From NCBI GenBank assembly GCA_002084985.1, contig MZGO01000101.1, positions 1 through 7,242 on the forward strand: a stretch of DNA of 7,242 bases, in the 5' to 3' direction. The notes below the pieces were generated by a model that did not search any database, had not been told where the DNA came from, and was given only the letters and a program-made list of their open reading frames with translations. Made by a program: the position numbers and the translations under genes. Of the stretch, positions 1 through 7,242 are shown piece by piece (within the stretch, counting starts at the first letter, position 1; each line of letters opens with the position of its first letter). The DNA comes from Thermotoga sp. 4484_232. GTDB lineage: Bacteria > Thermotogota > Thermotogae > Thermotogales > Thermotogaceae.

Positions 1-1720
1 TCTGTTTCTCTAGTAATTTCATCTTTCTAGTAACATCACCTCCGTAACATTTAGCAAGAACGTCCTTTCTAAGAGCTTTTATATCTGTTCTTGCAATTAT
101 TCTTCCCCCAGCTTTTGCCTGTATAGGTATCTGAAACTGGTGACGAGGTATGAGATCTTTCAACTTGTTCACAACCTTTCTTGCAACTTCGTACGCCTTG
201 CTTCTATGGGCTATGAAAGACAATGCGTCTACAGGTTCTCTGTTCACAAGTATCGTTATCTTGACAAGATCCGATTTTCTATACTCCTTGAACTCATAAT
301 CCATCGATGCAAAACCTCTGCTCACAGCTTTCATTCTGTCGAAGAAATCGAAAATTATTTCAGAAAGGGGAACGTCGAAATGAAGTATCACACGATTTTT
401 CCCAGCATTTTCTGTCGTTCTGAGAAAACCTCTCTTTTCGTTCTGAACCAGATTCATCAGGGGACCTATGTAATCGTTCGGAGTAATTATGGAAAGGTCG
501 ACGTACGGTTCATATATTTCGAGTATCTCACCCTCATCTGGGAATTTGGCAGGGTCCGTCACTTCTAGAGTCTCTCCTCTTCTTGTCACCACCCTGTATT
601 TAACATTTGGAGCTGTAAGGATGACAGCAAGTTCGAATTCTCTCTCTATTCTCTCTCTCACGACATCCATGTGAAGGAGTCCCAAAAATCCGCATCTGAA
701 ACCAAAGCCAAGTGCAGGTGATCTTGTGGGATCAAAAATCAAAGCGGAATCGTTCAGTTTCAATTTTTCAAGGGCCTTTCTCAGATCTTCAAAGTACTCC
801 GGAACACCAGGAAACATTCCCGCATATACCATGGGCTTTATTTCCTTGTAACCTGGAAGAGGCCTTTCAACAGGGTCGTTTGCATGAGTTATCGTATCTC
901 CAACTCTTGCAAGCGATACCTCCTTTATCCCTGCTATGACGTACCCCACTTCTCCAGCACTTAAACTCTCGACAGGTTTCATCTCCGGTGTGAAAACACC
1001 AACTTCACTAACCTCGTAGACCATACCGTTGGACATCGTCACTATCCTGTCCCCAACCCTTATGACCCCATCGAAAACCCTTACAGAAACTATGACACCT
1101 CTGTATTTATCGTACTTCGCATCGAATATCAGAGCGGAAAGCTTTCCATCAGCGTTACCTTTAGGTGGTGGAACCATTCTAACTATGGCTTCCAGAAGAT
1201 CCTTAACCCCTGTTCCTTCCTTAGCGCTGACGAGGAATATATCTTCTTTATCCACACCTAAAAGATCCATTATCTCTAATTCTGTCTCTTCGATATTCGC
1301 ATTCGGAAGGTCTATCTTGTTTATCGCAGGAATTATCTCTAGGTCATTCTCTATGGCAAGGTATGTGTGAGCAACGGTTTGAGCTTCAACACCTTGAGAG
1401 GCATCAACTAATAAAATTGCGCCTTCACAGGCCGCCATACTCCTTCCAACTTCGTATGAAAAATCCACATGTCCTGGAGTATCGATTATGTTTATTTCAT
1501 ACGTCCTTCCATCGGTGGCTTTATACATGACTTTGACAGGTTGTGCTTTAATGGTGATACCTCTTTCCCTTTCTATATCCATCATGTCCAGATATTGCTC
1601 TCTCATTTTCTTGGAATCAACGGTCTTGGTTATTTCCAGAATTCTGTCTATCAAAGTCGTTTTTCCATGATCTATGTGAGCAATTATACACACATTCCTT
1701 ATGAGCGATGGATTGTACAA
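1..1720 (-). CDS. lepA: Elongation factor 4 (LepA), C-terminus cut by the window edge
   Basis: This is a translational GTPase that binds the ribosome and promotes back-translocation or rescues stalled elongation; it acts in the cytoplasm. Counting from the TTG start, the G motifs are visible in order: AHIDHGKT (14-21), ERGITI (52-57), DTPGH (80-84), NKID (134-137) and SAK (165-167). EF-G-like domains II, III and V follow, and then the LepA-specific C-terminal domain, with the typical stretch RHQFQIPIQAKAGGRIIA and, near the edge, KCYGGDVTRKMKLLEKQ. The frame is the same at both ends, so there is no net frameshift over 573 codons; roughly 20-30 residues should lie beyond base 1. I prefer TTG at 1720 as start because the Shine-Dalgarno GAGGTGAT sits 6 bases from it (measured from GAGGTG), whereas an in-frame ATG at 1726 lies inside that site. 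The gene follows the tRNA-Ala terminator by about 40 bases. Family assignment is very secure; the start is inferred. Confidence 0.97.
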   Translation of the reverse strand, partial: MYNPSLIRNVCIIAHIDHGKTTLIDRILEITKTVDSKKMREQYLDMMDIERERGITIKAQPVKVMYKATDGRTYEINIIDTPGHVDFSYEVGRSMAACEGAILLVDASQGVEAQTVAHTYLAIENDLEIIPAINKIDLPNANIEETELEIMDLLGVDKEDIFLVSAKEGTGVKDLLEAIVRMVPPPKGNADGKLSALIFDAKYDKYRGVIVSVRVFDGVIRVGDRIVTMSNGMVYEVSEVGVFTPEMKPVESLSAGEVGYVIAGIKEVSLARVGDTITHANDPVERPLPGYKEIKPMVYAGMFPGVPEYFEDLRKALEKLKLNDSALIFDPTRSPALGFGFRCGFLGLLHMDVVRERIEREFELAVILTAPNVKYRVVTRRGETLEVTDPAKFPDEGEILEIYEPYVDLSIITPNDYIGPLMNLVQNEKRGFLRTTENAGKNRVILHFDVPLSEIIFDFFDRMKAVSRGFASMDYEFKEYRKSDLVKITILVNREPVDALSFIAHRSKAYEVARKVVNKLKDLIPRHQFQIPIQAKAGGRIIARTDIKALRKDVLAKCYGGDVTRKMKLLEKQ

Positions 1721-1724
1721 AAAC

Positions 1725-1732
1725 ATCACCTC
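1725..1732 (-). promoter_or_regulatory. lepA ribosome binding site that decides the start codon
   Basis: The minus strand reads GAGGTGAT here, an extended match to the 16S anti-Shine-Dalgarno. Its last two bases are the first two of the ATG at 1726-1724, which is too close for that ATG to be used with it. The TTG at 1720-1718 has normal spacing, and starting there gives MYNPSLIRN, which resembles known LepA N-termini. Confidence 0.65.
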
Positions 1733-1755
1733 GCTCTCTCATTTTACCACGTTTC

Positions 1756-1782
1756 AAAAAAAGGAGGGGATTCCCCCTCCTT
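1756..1782 (-). terminator. Rho-independent terminator after tRNA-Ala
   Basis: On the minus strand a perfect 9-bp stem (AAGGAGGGG pairing with CCCCTCCTT, loop GAAT) occupies 1782-1761, and the sequence runs on as a tract of seven T residues to 1756. It begins two bases after the encoded CCA of the tRNA, so it should end the tRNA transcript and any read-through from the sugar operon. It lies before lepA, so lepA needs leaky read-through or its own promoter. Confidence 0.93.
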
Positions 1783-1783
1783 T

Positions 1784-1859
<76 letters not shown>

Positions 1860-1870
1860 ACACCCTGATG

Positions 1871-1899
1871 ATTATATAAAAGCCTTATTTCGTTTTCAA
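1871..1899 (-). promoter_or_regulatory. Sigma-70 type promoter of tRNA-Ala
   Basis: The minus strand has TTGAAA at 1899-1894 (-35), exactly 17 bases of spacer, and a perfect TATAAT at 1876-1871 (-10). Transcription would begin around 1862-1865, a few bases before the mature tRNA 5' end at 1859. The -35 box lies inside the last codons of the neighbouring coding fragment (stop at 1887-1885). Confidence 0.88.
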
Positions 1900-2559
1900 G
1901 GAGATGTCCGTAAACAAAACTTCCAGATCTGAATTACCCCAGGTTTTCCCAATGAAACCAACGTACGAGAATTCTCCTGCTGGTATTTCAATTTCAACCG
2001 TTTTCCAAGGTTTTTCGAACGTTCCCAATTCCCAATCAACAAAGTTGTATCCAAATATCAATCTGTTTCCTTCCTTCTCTATTTTCAAGTAACCCTCCCT
2101 TGTGAACTTATCGTAGGCTACTGGGCCATGTACTTCCGCGTACTTGGAATAATGGCCCTCGACTCTTATGTCCTTGCCACAGTATGGTCCAAAATAAAGG
2201 GCGTACACCTTTCCATCCTCACTAGAGCCGTTCCACACAACCAACCCAAATTGATACGAATCCTTTGGATCATTGAGTAATTTGTATTTCGCCGTGAAGA
2301 CCCAATCCCCCAATGGCATCTCCGTTACGAGTATAGGAGCTCCTTCCTTGGAGTAACCCCTTCTTGTATTCCGCCAAATATCTTGTTTTGGATTGACATA
2401 TAACTTCACACCGTTTTCCAGTAACGTATAATTGTCGTTATTTTCAGGATCGTCCCAGTACCATTGATAAATATCCCAGATCGATCCTGTTGTAACTCCT
2501 CCCGCTTCACCAACGGGCACGAAGATTATCCTGTCGATCTCGTTTGGATCCACAGGCAC
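1885..2559 (-). CDS. Beta-sandwich (concanavalin A-like) protein, probable N-terminally truncated remnant
   Basis: The 224-residue product is rich in aromatic residues and alternating beta-strand patterns, for example GDWVFTAKYKL, YQFGLVVWNG, GYLKIEKEGNRLIFGY and GEFSYVGFIGKTW. This pattern resembles the concanavalin A-like/DUF1349-type domains found at the C-terminus of GH43 and other secreted polysaccharide-active enzymes; the fold is my inference. I see no catalytic motif, signal peptide or transmembrane segment. The assumed start is a GTG (an in-frame GTG also lies at 2553) with no convincing ribosome site. The frame is open upstream to a TAA at 2583-2581 and still looks coding there ([16 protein letters not shown]). 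It overlaps the repressor gene by 53 bases in another frame. I read it as the 3' part of a larger gene, joined to the repressor by a deletion; a small independent protein is possible but less likely. Confidence 0.55.
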   Translation of the reverse strand: MPVDPNEIDRIIFVPVGEAGGVTTGSIWDIYQWYWDDPENNDNYTLLENGVKLYVNPKQDIWRNTRRGYSKEGAPILVTEMPLGDWVFTAKYKLLNDPKDSYQFGLVVWNGSSEDGKVYALYFGPYCGKDIRVEGHYSKYAEVHGPVAYDKFTREGYLKIEKEGNRLIFGYNFVDWELGTFEKPWKTVEIEIPAGEFSYVGFIGKTWGNSDLEVLFTDISLKTK

Positions 2560-3724
2560 CGTTATCTTCTCTGTACTTGTTTATAAGAATTAAAGCTCCT
2601 CCTTTTATCCTCGCTTCATCTATATCCATCGATGCTTTCAATATCTTGGTTTTCATCATGTCCGGGATCAGAACTTGACTTTTCACAGTGTTCTCGATCC
2701 TTTCGACAAGGTAATCAGGCAGGCTGTACATCATACCTCCGAAGAGGACGAACTGTGGATCTATGACATTCAGTATGTTCAAAATACCTATGGACACGTA
2801 ATCTGCCATCCTCATGAGGACACCTTTTGCTCTCTTTGAGTTCATCGAAACGAGTGTTAGAAATTTCTCGTTGTAGCTATCTCCTTTCAACTCACCATAA
2901 GCGTATTCATAGCTTTGAACTATGGCCTCAGTGGATATCAGAGTCTCCCAACATCCTTTATTCCCACAATGACATTTTTTACCATTTGGATCCACGATCA
3001 TATGACCTATTTCGCCCGCTATGTAATCTTCGCCGTGATAGACCTCTCCATTTATCAAGAGAGCCCCTCCAACACCTTCAGATTGGTATATATACACCCC
3101 ATTCTTCAGACCTTTGATCTTTTCATTGAACCAGCTCTCCGCCACCAGACAAAGTTTGGCCTCGTTATCCATCATTATCATTTCTGGATCCAGGTTGTCG
3201 ATCGTTTCCAATATCAACTTTCGCAATTCCATCTCCTTCCATTTTAGATGAGGAGCGTTCCTTATGATACCTTTTTTCATATCCACTATTCCCGGTATTG
3301 AAAAGGAGAGTCCAACAACATCTTTAATGAAGGATTTTATGATGTCGGAAATCTTATGAATGAAATCAAAAAAATTTTGAGGTGTTTCAAAGCTCTCTAT
3401 CAGTTCGTAACTCCCATCGAACTTGGCCAATCCCACGCAACTTTTCTGAACACCGATTGCAACGACCAGTCCGTTTATCGCGTTGGGATTGACCACCAGT
3501 CTGATGCCTCTTCTACCCCTACCTGGGAAACTCTTTTCCCCGTTTTCCAAAATGAACCCATTTTTCAAAAGGTCCGTTACAATCTTCGTGACAGTGCTTG
3601 GATCCATCCCCGTGAGATTCGATATCTCTTTTCTGGTTATCCCGGGATACTTTCTGATCATATTCAAAACGATCCTTCTGTTTACCCTTTTCATGCTACT
3701 TATATTCATCTTTAAACTGTTCAC
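2507..3724 (-). CDS. ROK-family (XylR/NagC-like) sugar-responsive transcriptional repressor, with aberrant C-terminal tail
   Basis: This 405-residue protein has a MarR-like winged helix-turn-helix (about 15-75; recognition region [21 protein letters not shown]) and a ROK sugar-binding domain. GEIGH (237-241) and the zinc motif [10 protein letters not shown] (251-260; Cys251, Cys253, Cys258, with His241) mark the ROK family. It is a regulator rather than a kinase: the ATP-loop DxGGT is absent (VVAIGVQKS instead), and the kinase catalytic Asp position reads Glu (DNEA, 186-189). The start GTG shares four bases (GTGA) with the ATPase stop, implying translational coupling; ATG 3709 is an alternative start. 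In a sugar transport operon it most likely represses that operon and is released by the imported sugar. The normal end should lie near [12 protein letters not shown] (about 375-386); the last ~18 residues, basic and of low complexity, are the neighbouring coding fragment read in a wrong frame, so the original stop seems lost. Function as repressor may still be intact. Confidence 0.88.
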   Translation of the reverse strand: MNSLKMNISSMKRVNRRIVLNMIRKYPGITRKEISNLTGMDPSTVTKIVTDLLKNGFILENGEKSFPGRGRRGIRLVVNPNAINGLVVAIGVQKSCVGLAKFDGSYELIESFETPQNFFDFIHKISDIIKSFIKDVVGLSFSIPGIVDMKKGIIRNAPHLKWKEMELRKLILETIDNLDPEMIMMDNEAKLCLVAESWFNEKIKGLKNGVYIYQSEGVGGALLINGEVYHGEDYIAGEIGHMIVDPNGKKCHCGNKGCWETLISTEAIVQSYEYAYGELKGDSYNEKFLTLVSMNSKRAKGVLMRMADYVSIGILNILNVIDPQFVLFGGMMYSLPDYLVERIENTVKSQVLIPDMMKTKILKASMDIDEARIKGGALILINKYREDNGACGSKRDRQDNLRARW

Positions 3725-5120
3725 CTGATATCACTACCTTCGTTCACTTTCTGTCCTGATGCGTAATACATAACTTCTTGTTGCGAAACTTTACGATGCC
3801 TGTTGTCAATGATGTTGACGATTCTTCCCTCCCACATTACCGCTATTCTGTCACTGAGATGAAGTATCTCTGGAAGTTCTGAAGATATCATGATGACAGC
3901 TTTACCTTGAGCTGCGAGTTCTCTGATCATTCTATGAATTTCCGCTTTCGTGGCAACATCTATACCTCTCGTTGGTTCATCGAATATCAGAACATCTTTC
4001 TTTCATCAACTATAAGTCCTCTCCTCAGCTTATCAAGAGAAGGCAGAACTATGTTATCCCTCACGGCGAGTTTCAGAACCAACCCTTGAAGTTTCCTATC
4101 TTCTGGTATCAAACCTATACCCATGGCTATCGCTTCTTTTGGACTGTTTATCTCCACTTCTCTGCCTTTGTATATTATCCTCCCTCCTTCCTTCTTTTCA
4201 GCACCGAATATGAGATGCATGGTTTCCGTCCTTCCAGAACCAACAAGGCCAGCAAAACCAAGGACTTCTCCTTTTCTGAGCTCGAACGAAACACCCTTCA
4301 CCTTATCTTTCCATCTCAGGTTTTCAACCTTCAATATGACCTCTCCAGGTTTGGTCTCGATACCATGTGGGAAAAATTCAACATTCCTTCCAACCATGTG
4401 CCTTATGATTACATCTATATCGAATTCCTCCCTTGTGAGTGAGGCAACCCTCTTCCCATCTCTCATGATCACAACCCTATCGCTTATCTCCAGCACTTCC
4501 TCCAACCTATGAGACACAAAAACAATCGATATACCATGTTCTTCTTTTAACCTTCTGATAATGTCAAAGAGTATCTTGACCTCACTGACTGTCAAAGAAG
4601 AAGTTGGCTCATCCATGAAGATGATTCTTGGATTCTTCACAAGGGCTTTTGATATCTCGACCATCTGCATTTGAGCTGTGCTCAAATCTTTAACATAAGC
4701 ATTTGGTGGGAAGTTTGCCCCTAGCATATCCAAGATTTCCTGTGTTTTTCTGTACATATCGTCATCGTTAGATCGTCTGAATATGCCTTTTTTCCCAGTC
4801 TTTGTTATCTCGTTAGCCAGAAAAACGTTTTCATAAACTGTCAAATTGGGTGCAAGGTTCAATTCCTGATGGATCACGCTGATACCGTATTTGAAGGCAT
4901 CCAAGGGATTCCTGAACGAAACCTCTTTACCGTTTATATATATCCTTCCCTCATCGGGTTTTAGAACCCCTGTAAGCATTTTTATGAGTGTGCTTTTTCC
5001 GGCTCCGTTTTCTCCCACCAAAGAAACAATTTCGTTTTCATAAACCTCGAAATCGACTCTATCAACGGCCACAACACCTGGAAAACTCTTTCTCATACCG
5101 ACAGCCTTCAATATTTCCAT
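3721..5120 (-). pseudogene. Sugar ABC transporter ATP-binding protein (RbsA/XylK/MglA-like), broken by an internal deletion and frameshift
   Basis: This is the tandem ATPase that powers import by ribose/xylose/galactose-type ABC transporters at the inner face of the membrane. The first half is complete: Walker [10 protein letters not shown] (36-44), signature LSTAQ (146-150, the usual variant in this family), Walker B IIFMDE (166-171) and switch His SHR (203-205). The second half begins normally with a degenerate Walker A-like [10 protein letters not shown] (291-300) and continues to GLIVDERK. There the frame ends (KMF, stop 3989-3987), and a different frame resumes at [15 protein letters not shown], continuing to [13 protein letters not shown] and the end TGA at 3723-3721. 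Compared with E. coli RbsA about 44 residues are missing at this joint, including the second-half signature LSGGNQQK. The start ATG has a good site, GAGGTGATC (5131-5123). The end overlaps the repressor GTG. A single base error cannot explain the loss, so I call a pseudogene. Confidence 0.88.
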
Positions 5121-5122
5121 CG

Positions 5123-5131
5123 GATCACCTC
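5123..5131 (-). promoter_or_regulatory. Ribosome binding site of the ATPase gene
   Basis: The minus strand reads GAGGTGATC, a long anti-Shine-Dalgarno match two bases before the ATG at 5120-5118. It fixes the ATPase start and shows that the initiation region is preserved although the gene is broken downstream. Confidence 0.75.
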
Positions 5132-5150
5132 GTCCAACTCTTACTTTAAA

Positions 5151-5170
5151 GGGAGGGGATACCCCCTCCC
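5151..5170 (-). terminator. Intercistronic hairpin after the binding-protein gene (leaky terminator or mRNA stabiliser)
   Basis: The minus strand forms a perfect 8-bp GC-rich stem, GGGAGGGG with CCCCTCCC, and a GTAT loop, starting six bases after the stop codon at 5179-5177. Only TTT follows, so termination would be partial. Such hairpins after binding-protein genes commonly raise the amount of binding protein relative to the membrane and ATPase subunits by attenuation or by 3' end protection; that role is inferred here. Confidence 0.72.
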
Positions 5171-5176
5171 CAGGTT

Positions 5177-6136
5177 TCAGAACTTTATGGGAATTCCTAG
5201 CTTTTCCATCATCTTCAAGTATTCATCGAGGTTGTCAGGTGTCACAACATCGACACCTGTATCGATGATGTAGTCTCCGTTGACCTTCGGAAGCATCATC
5301 AGAGTGTTTGTAACGCCTATCTTGTTCATAAGGTAGAGAACAACCACCGAGAGGTATCCCATCATGTAAGGTCTCTGACCCATCGTCGCGTTGATAACGC
5401 CTTCTTTCACGTATTGAAGAATATCCGGTGTCGTATCGAAACAAACTATCTTGACTTTTCCAACTTTTCCGGCGTTCTTGACCGCGAGAGCCTGGGACGG
5501 CCCGTTGTACGCGTAGACTCCAAAGAATGCATCGAGATCTGGGTGTGCGTTCAAAGCGGATTCTGCGAGTGAAAGAGCCCTTGCACCATCTTCTTCATCG
5601 TTGAGGATGTCAAGAACCTTTATTTCTGTCCCTTTTATAGCATCTTTGAATCCCTGAATTCTCTGGAGAGAGTTCATCGCCGTTAGAGAACCTGTTCCTA
5701 TGACGACCTTACCCTTTCCGTTGAGGATCTTCTTCATGATCGTTCCGGCGATGTATCCTGCCTGATAGTTATCCGTTCCTATGTAGACGTATCTTCCACT
5801 CTTTGGAGAGTCTGTATCCAGCGTTATTACAGGTATTCCAAGTTCAAGAGCCTTCTTTATGGCAGGGATGACCGCGTTCGGATCTGATGGTGCAATCGCT
5901 ATACCATCGAATCCTTGGGCTATAAAGGATTCGAGCATCTGGAGCTGAGCGTTTATATCTTCCTTCTGGGGAACGAAGAATCTCGTTTCGATTCCCAAAG
6001 CTTTACCAGCAGCTTTCACCCCTTGCTCAACCTGCGACCAGTATGGATGAACCGACTTCCCAATGACTCCAACAGTCAATCCAAAGATGGTCAATCCTAT
6101 AACGAGTAACAGACCTAATGTGAGAAATCTTTTCAT
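5177..6136 (-). CDS. Periplasmic sugar-binding protein of a ribose/xylose/glucose-type ABC transporter
   Basis: The 319-residue protein captures a monosaccharide outside the membrane and delivers it to the ABC permease. It has a classic signal peptide ([19 protein letters not shown], about 1-19, no lipobox Cys). A two-lobed Periplasmic_binding_4 fold follows: [18 protein letters not shown] at the start of lobe 1, [30 protein letters not shown], then [32 protein letters not shown] and [11 protein letters not shown] in lobe 2. The ligand residues typical of the family (Trp/Asn/Asp/Arg positions in these blocks) appear present. It closely resembles my memory of T. maritima TM0114, reported to bind glucose and xylose, so these are the best ligand guesses. 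A strong AAGGAGGTG lies at 6152-6144. No frameshift is seen, making it the only intact transport component. It lies 22 bases after the permease and is followed by a hairpin. Confidence 0.94.
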   Translation of the reverse strand: MKRFLTLGLLLVIGLTIFGLTVGVIGKSVHPYWSQVEQGVKAAGKALGIETRFFVPQKEDINAQLQMLESFIAQGFDGIAIAPSDPNAVIPAIKKALELGIPVITLDTDSPKSGRYVYIGTDNYQAGYIAGTIMKKILNGKGKVVIGTGSLTAMNSLQRIQGFKDAIKGTEIKVLDILNDEEDGARALSLAESALNAHPDLDAFFGVYAYNGPSQALAVKNAGKVGKVKIVCFDTTPDILQYVKEGVINATMGQRPYMMGYLSVVVLYLMNKIGVTNTLMMLPKVNGDYIIDTGVDVVTPDNLDEYLKMMEKLGIPIKF

Positions 6137-6143
6137 AAGAACC

Positions 6144-6152
6144 CACCTCCTT
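6144..6152 (-). promoter_or_regulatory. Strong ribosome binding site of the sugar-binding protein gene
   Basis: AAGGAGGTG on the minus strand, seven bases before the ATG at 6136-6134, is nearly the full anti-Shine-Dalgarno complement. It fits the high expression expected of a binding protein. Confidence 0.75.
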
Positions 6153-6158
6153 GAAAAG

Positions 6159-7075
6159 TTATTTTGAAGCTCTCATTCTCTTTCTGAGGACATCCATTGT
6201 GACGGCGGTTACTATGACGATCCCTATCACGACGTTGTGCCAGTAAGTGGATACGTTCAGAAGAACCAGAGCGTTCCACAGCAAACTTATGATACTCGCA
6301 CCGACGACTGCTCCGAGCACACTCCCTTCCCCACCTGTTAAGCTGGTGCCACCTATAACAGTGGAAGCTATCGCATATAACTCATACATCGATCCCACAC
6401 CAGGTTGACCCTGTGAAAGACGGGCAGCTATTATTATTCCTGCAACACCAGCTAGGAAACCTGAAACCATGAAAGCAATCATCCTGACTCTCGAAACGTT
6501 AACACCTGAAAATCTCGCTGCAACTTCGTTTCCTCCAACAGCTCTGAGATGTTTCCCATAAACGGTTTTCCTCAGGAAAAAGTCCGCTATCAAAGCTATG
6601 ATCAGAAGAATCCAGACAGGTATTGGTATTTTCAGAATGTCTCCTTGTCCTATTGTCAGAAAATGACTCGGCAATCCAACGATAGGCCATCCGCGTGTTA
6701 TGACAGCTGCCATACCTCTTGCCATAGTGAGTGTTCCAAGGGTTATTATGAAAGCAGGAACACCAAGTTTTGTCACGAAAAACCCATGCCAAGCACCCAC
6801 AAGAACTGAGAAACCCAATATAAGTATTATCGCGATAGATACTGGAACACCGTGAACCATGAGCCAGGAGGCCATAACACCAGTTAATGCGACCATGGAT
6901 CCTGGGGACAAGTCTATGGCTCCTCCTCCAGACATTATCACGAACGTTTCACCGATGGCTAATATTCCAAAGATGGCGATCTGTTTCCCCAAAGTTTGGA
7001 GATTGAAAGCTGTTAGAAATCTAGGGTTCAGGGTGCCATCAATGGGCCGCTTTCTTTAAGGCCTCTCCTCTTCAA
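6159..7075 (-). pseudogene. Sugar ABC transporter permease (RbsC/XylF-like), N-terminus broken by a small deletion and frameshift
   Basis: This BPD_transp_2 family inner-membrane subunit would form the sugar channel. From NPRFLTAFNLQTLGKQ (top base 7028) downward the frame is intact, with several hydrophobic helices and family blocks: IMSGGGAIDLSPGSM, VPAFIITLGTLTMARG, the cytoplasmic ATPase-contact loop GGNEVAARFSGVNV and GGTSLTGGEGSVLGA; it ends at TAA 6161-6159. Upstream, the expected start is TTG 7075 behind AAGGAGGG, giving MKRRGLKESGPLMAP and then a stop at 7030-7028. The charged N-terminus of this family normally leads into a first transmembrane helix before NPRFLT. Here that helix (roughly 10-14 residues) is missing and the two parts are in different frames. 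In the downstream frame a TAA lies just upstream, and the only in-frame candidates (CTG at 7031, or TTG at 6992 within the protein) lack ribosome sites. The product is therefore unlikely to be functional. Confidence 0.82.
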
Positions 7076-7081
7076 CGTTTT

Positions 7082-7089
7082 CCCTCCTT
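7082..7089 (-). promoter_or_regulatory. Ribosome binding site of the permease gene
   Basis: AAGGAGGG on the minus strand lies six bases before the TTG at 7075-7073. It identifies the original permease start and shows that the frame that now stops after 15 codons is the one being initiated. Confidence 0.7.
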
Positions 7090-7105
7090 AAGTTTTCAAC
7101 CTTTT

Positions 7106-7242
7106 TCAAATTTCATACGTGATATCCACTCTCTTCCCTATTTCCGCTGACCTTAGAATCGCTTCCTCGACCACGAGGGCTCTATAACCATCTCTGAAAC
7201 TCGCACCCCAGGGTTCAACATTTTTGTCGTTTACTATACAAT
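7106..7242 (-). CDS. Gfo/Idh/MocA-family dehydrogenase, C-terminal fragment (gene continues beyond the window)
   Basis: Only the last 44 codons are present. They end in the block SFRDGYRALVVEEAILRSAEIGKRVDI, a common C-terminal helix pattern of NAD(P)-dependent sugar or polyol dehydrogenases such as inositol 2-dehydrogenase, followed by TYEI and a TGA at 7108-7106. The nucleotide-binding Rossmann domain is outside the window, so substrate and cofactor cannot be judged. The permease start follows after about 30 bases with no terminator between them, so the two are probably co-transcribed; a role in oxidising the imported sugar or polyol is inferred from this linkage. Confidence 0.75.
   Translation of the reverse strand, partial: CIVNDKNVEPWGASFRDGYRALVVEEAILRSAEIGKRVDITYEI

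Noticed and set aside
140..1370. Several plus-strand open frames (for example 140-568, 712-939, 1029-1370)
   Set aside because: They lie opposite lepA, whose minus-strand frame is continuous and has all G motifs; their translations show no recognisable pattern.
1741..1770. Possible lepA promoter: TAAAAT at 1746-1741 with TTGAAA close upstream
   Set aside because: The spacing between the two boxes is far too short, and 17 bases upstream of TAAAAT lies GC-rich terminator stem; no convincing -35.
3721..3930. The downstream ATPase piece as an independent small ABC protein
   Set aside because: It is the C-terminal end of a second ATPase half, without Walker A or signature, and has no ribosome site at its first ATG.
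3987..4006. Programmed ribosomal frameshift in the ATPase at the A-rich GAAAGAAAG stretch
   Set aside because: A frameshift alone would not restore the missing ABC signature and about 44 codons, so deletion explains the data better.
5235..5444. Open frame of 69 codons on the minus strand inside the binding-protein gene
   Set aside because: Different frame of an intact gene, no ribosome site, low-complexity Arg/Asp-rich product.
6549..6809. Plus-strand open frame opposite the permease
   Set aside because: Shadow of the conserved permease frame; the product is not protein-like.

Overview
The window looks like chromosomal DNA of a Thermotogae bacterium (Thermotoga or Pseudothermotoga type). 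The basis is the close resemblance, from memory, of the sugar-binding protein and permease to the T. maritima glucose/xylose ABC system (TM0112-TM0115 region), AT-leaning codon use, strong GGAGGTG ribosome sites and frequent GTG/TTG starts. No database search was possible. All genes read on the minus strand, so transcription runs from base 7242 down to base 1.

In transcription order the layout is: (1) the C-terminal 44 codons of a Gfo/Idh/MocA-type dehydrogenase (7242-7106); (2) an RbsC/XylF-like sugar permease whose N-terminus is broken by a small deletion and frameshift (7075-6159); (3) an intact periplasmic sugar-binding protein (6136-5177) followed by an intercistronic hairpin; (4) an RbsA/XylK-like double ATPase that has lost about 44 codons, including the ABC signature of its second half, and is frameshifted there (5120-3721); (5) a ROK/XylR-like repressor starting inside the ATPase stop codon (3724-2507); (6) an overlapping, headless fragment of a beta-sandwich, probably once secreted, protein (2559-1885); (7) tRNA-Ala(CGC) with encoded CCA, its own near-consensus promoter and a strong terminator (1859-1756); (8) lepA (elongation factor 4), running off the left edge (1720-1).

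Genes 1-5 would form a regulated sugar or polyol uptake and oxidation operon: the binding protein captures the sugar, permease and ATPase import it, the dehydrogenase oxidises it or a derivative, and the ROK protein senses it. As written the importer cannot work, because permease and ATPase both carry deletions, and the repressor runs 18 codons into the remains of a neighbouring gene. The most notable signal is therefore clustered deletion decay of one operon beside intact housekeeping genes (tRNA-Ala, lepA). I see no evidence for a new type of defence, mobile or RNA system. No stretch over 300 bases lacks a gene.
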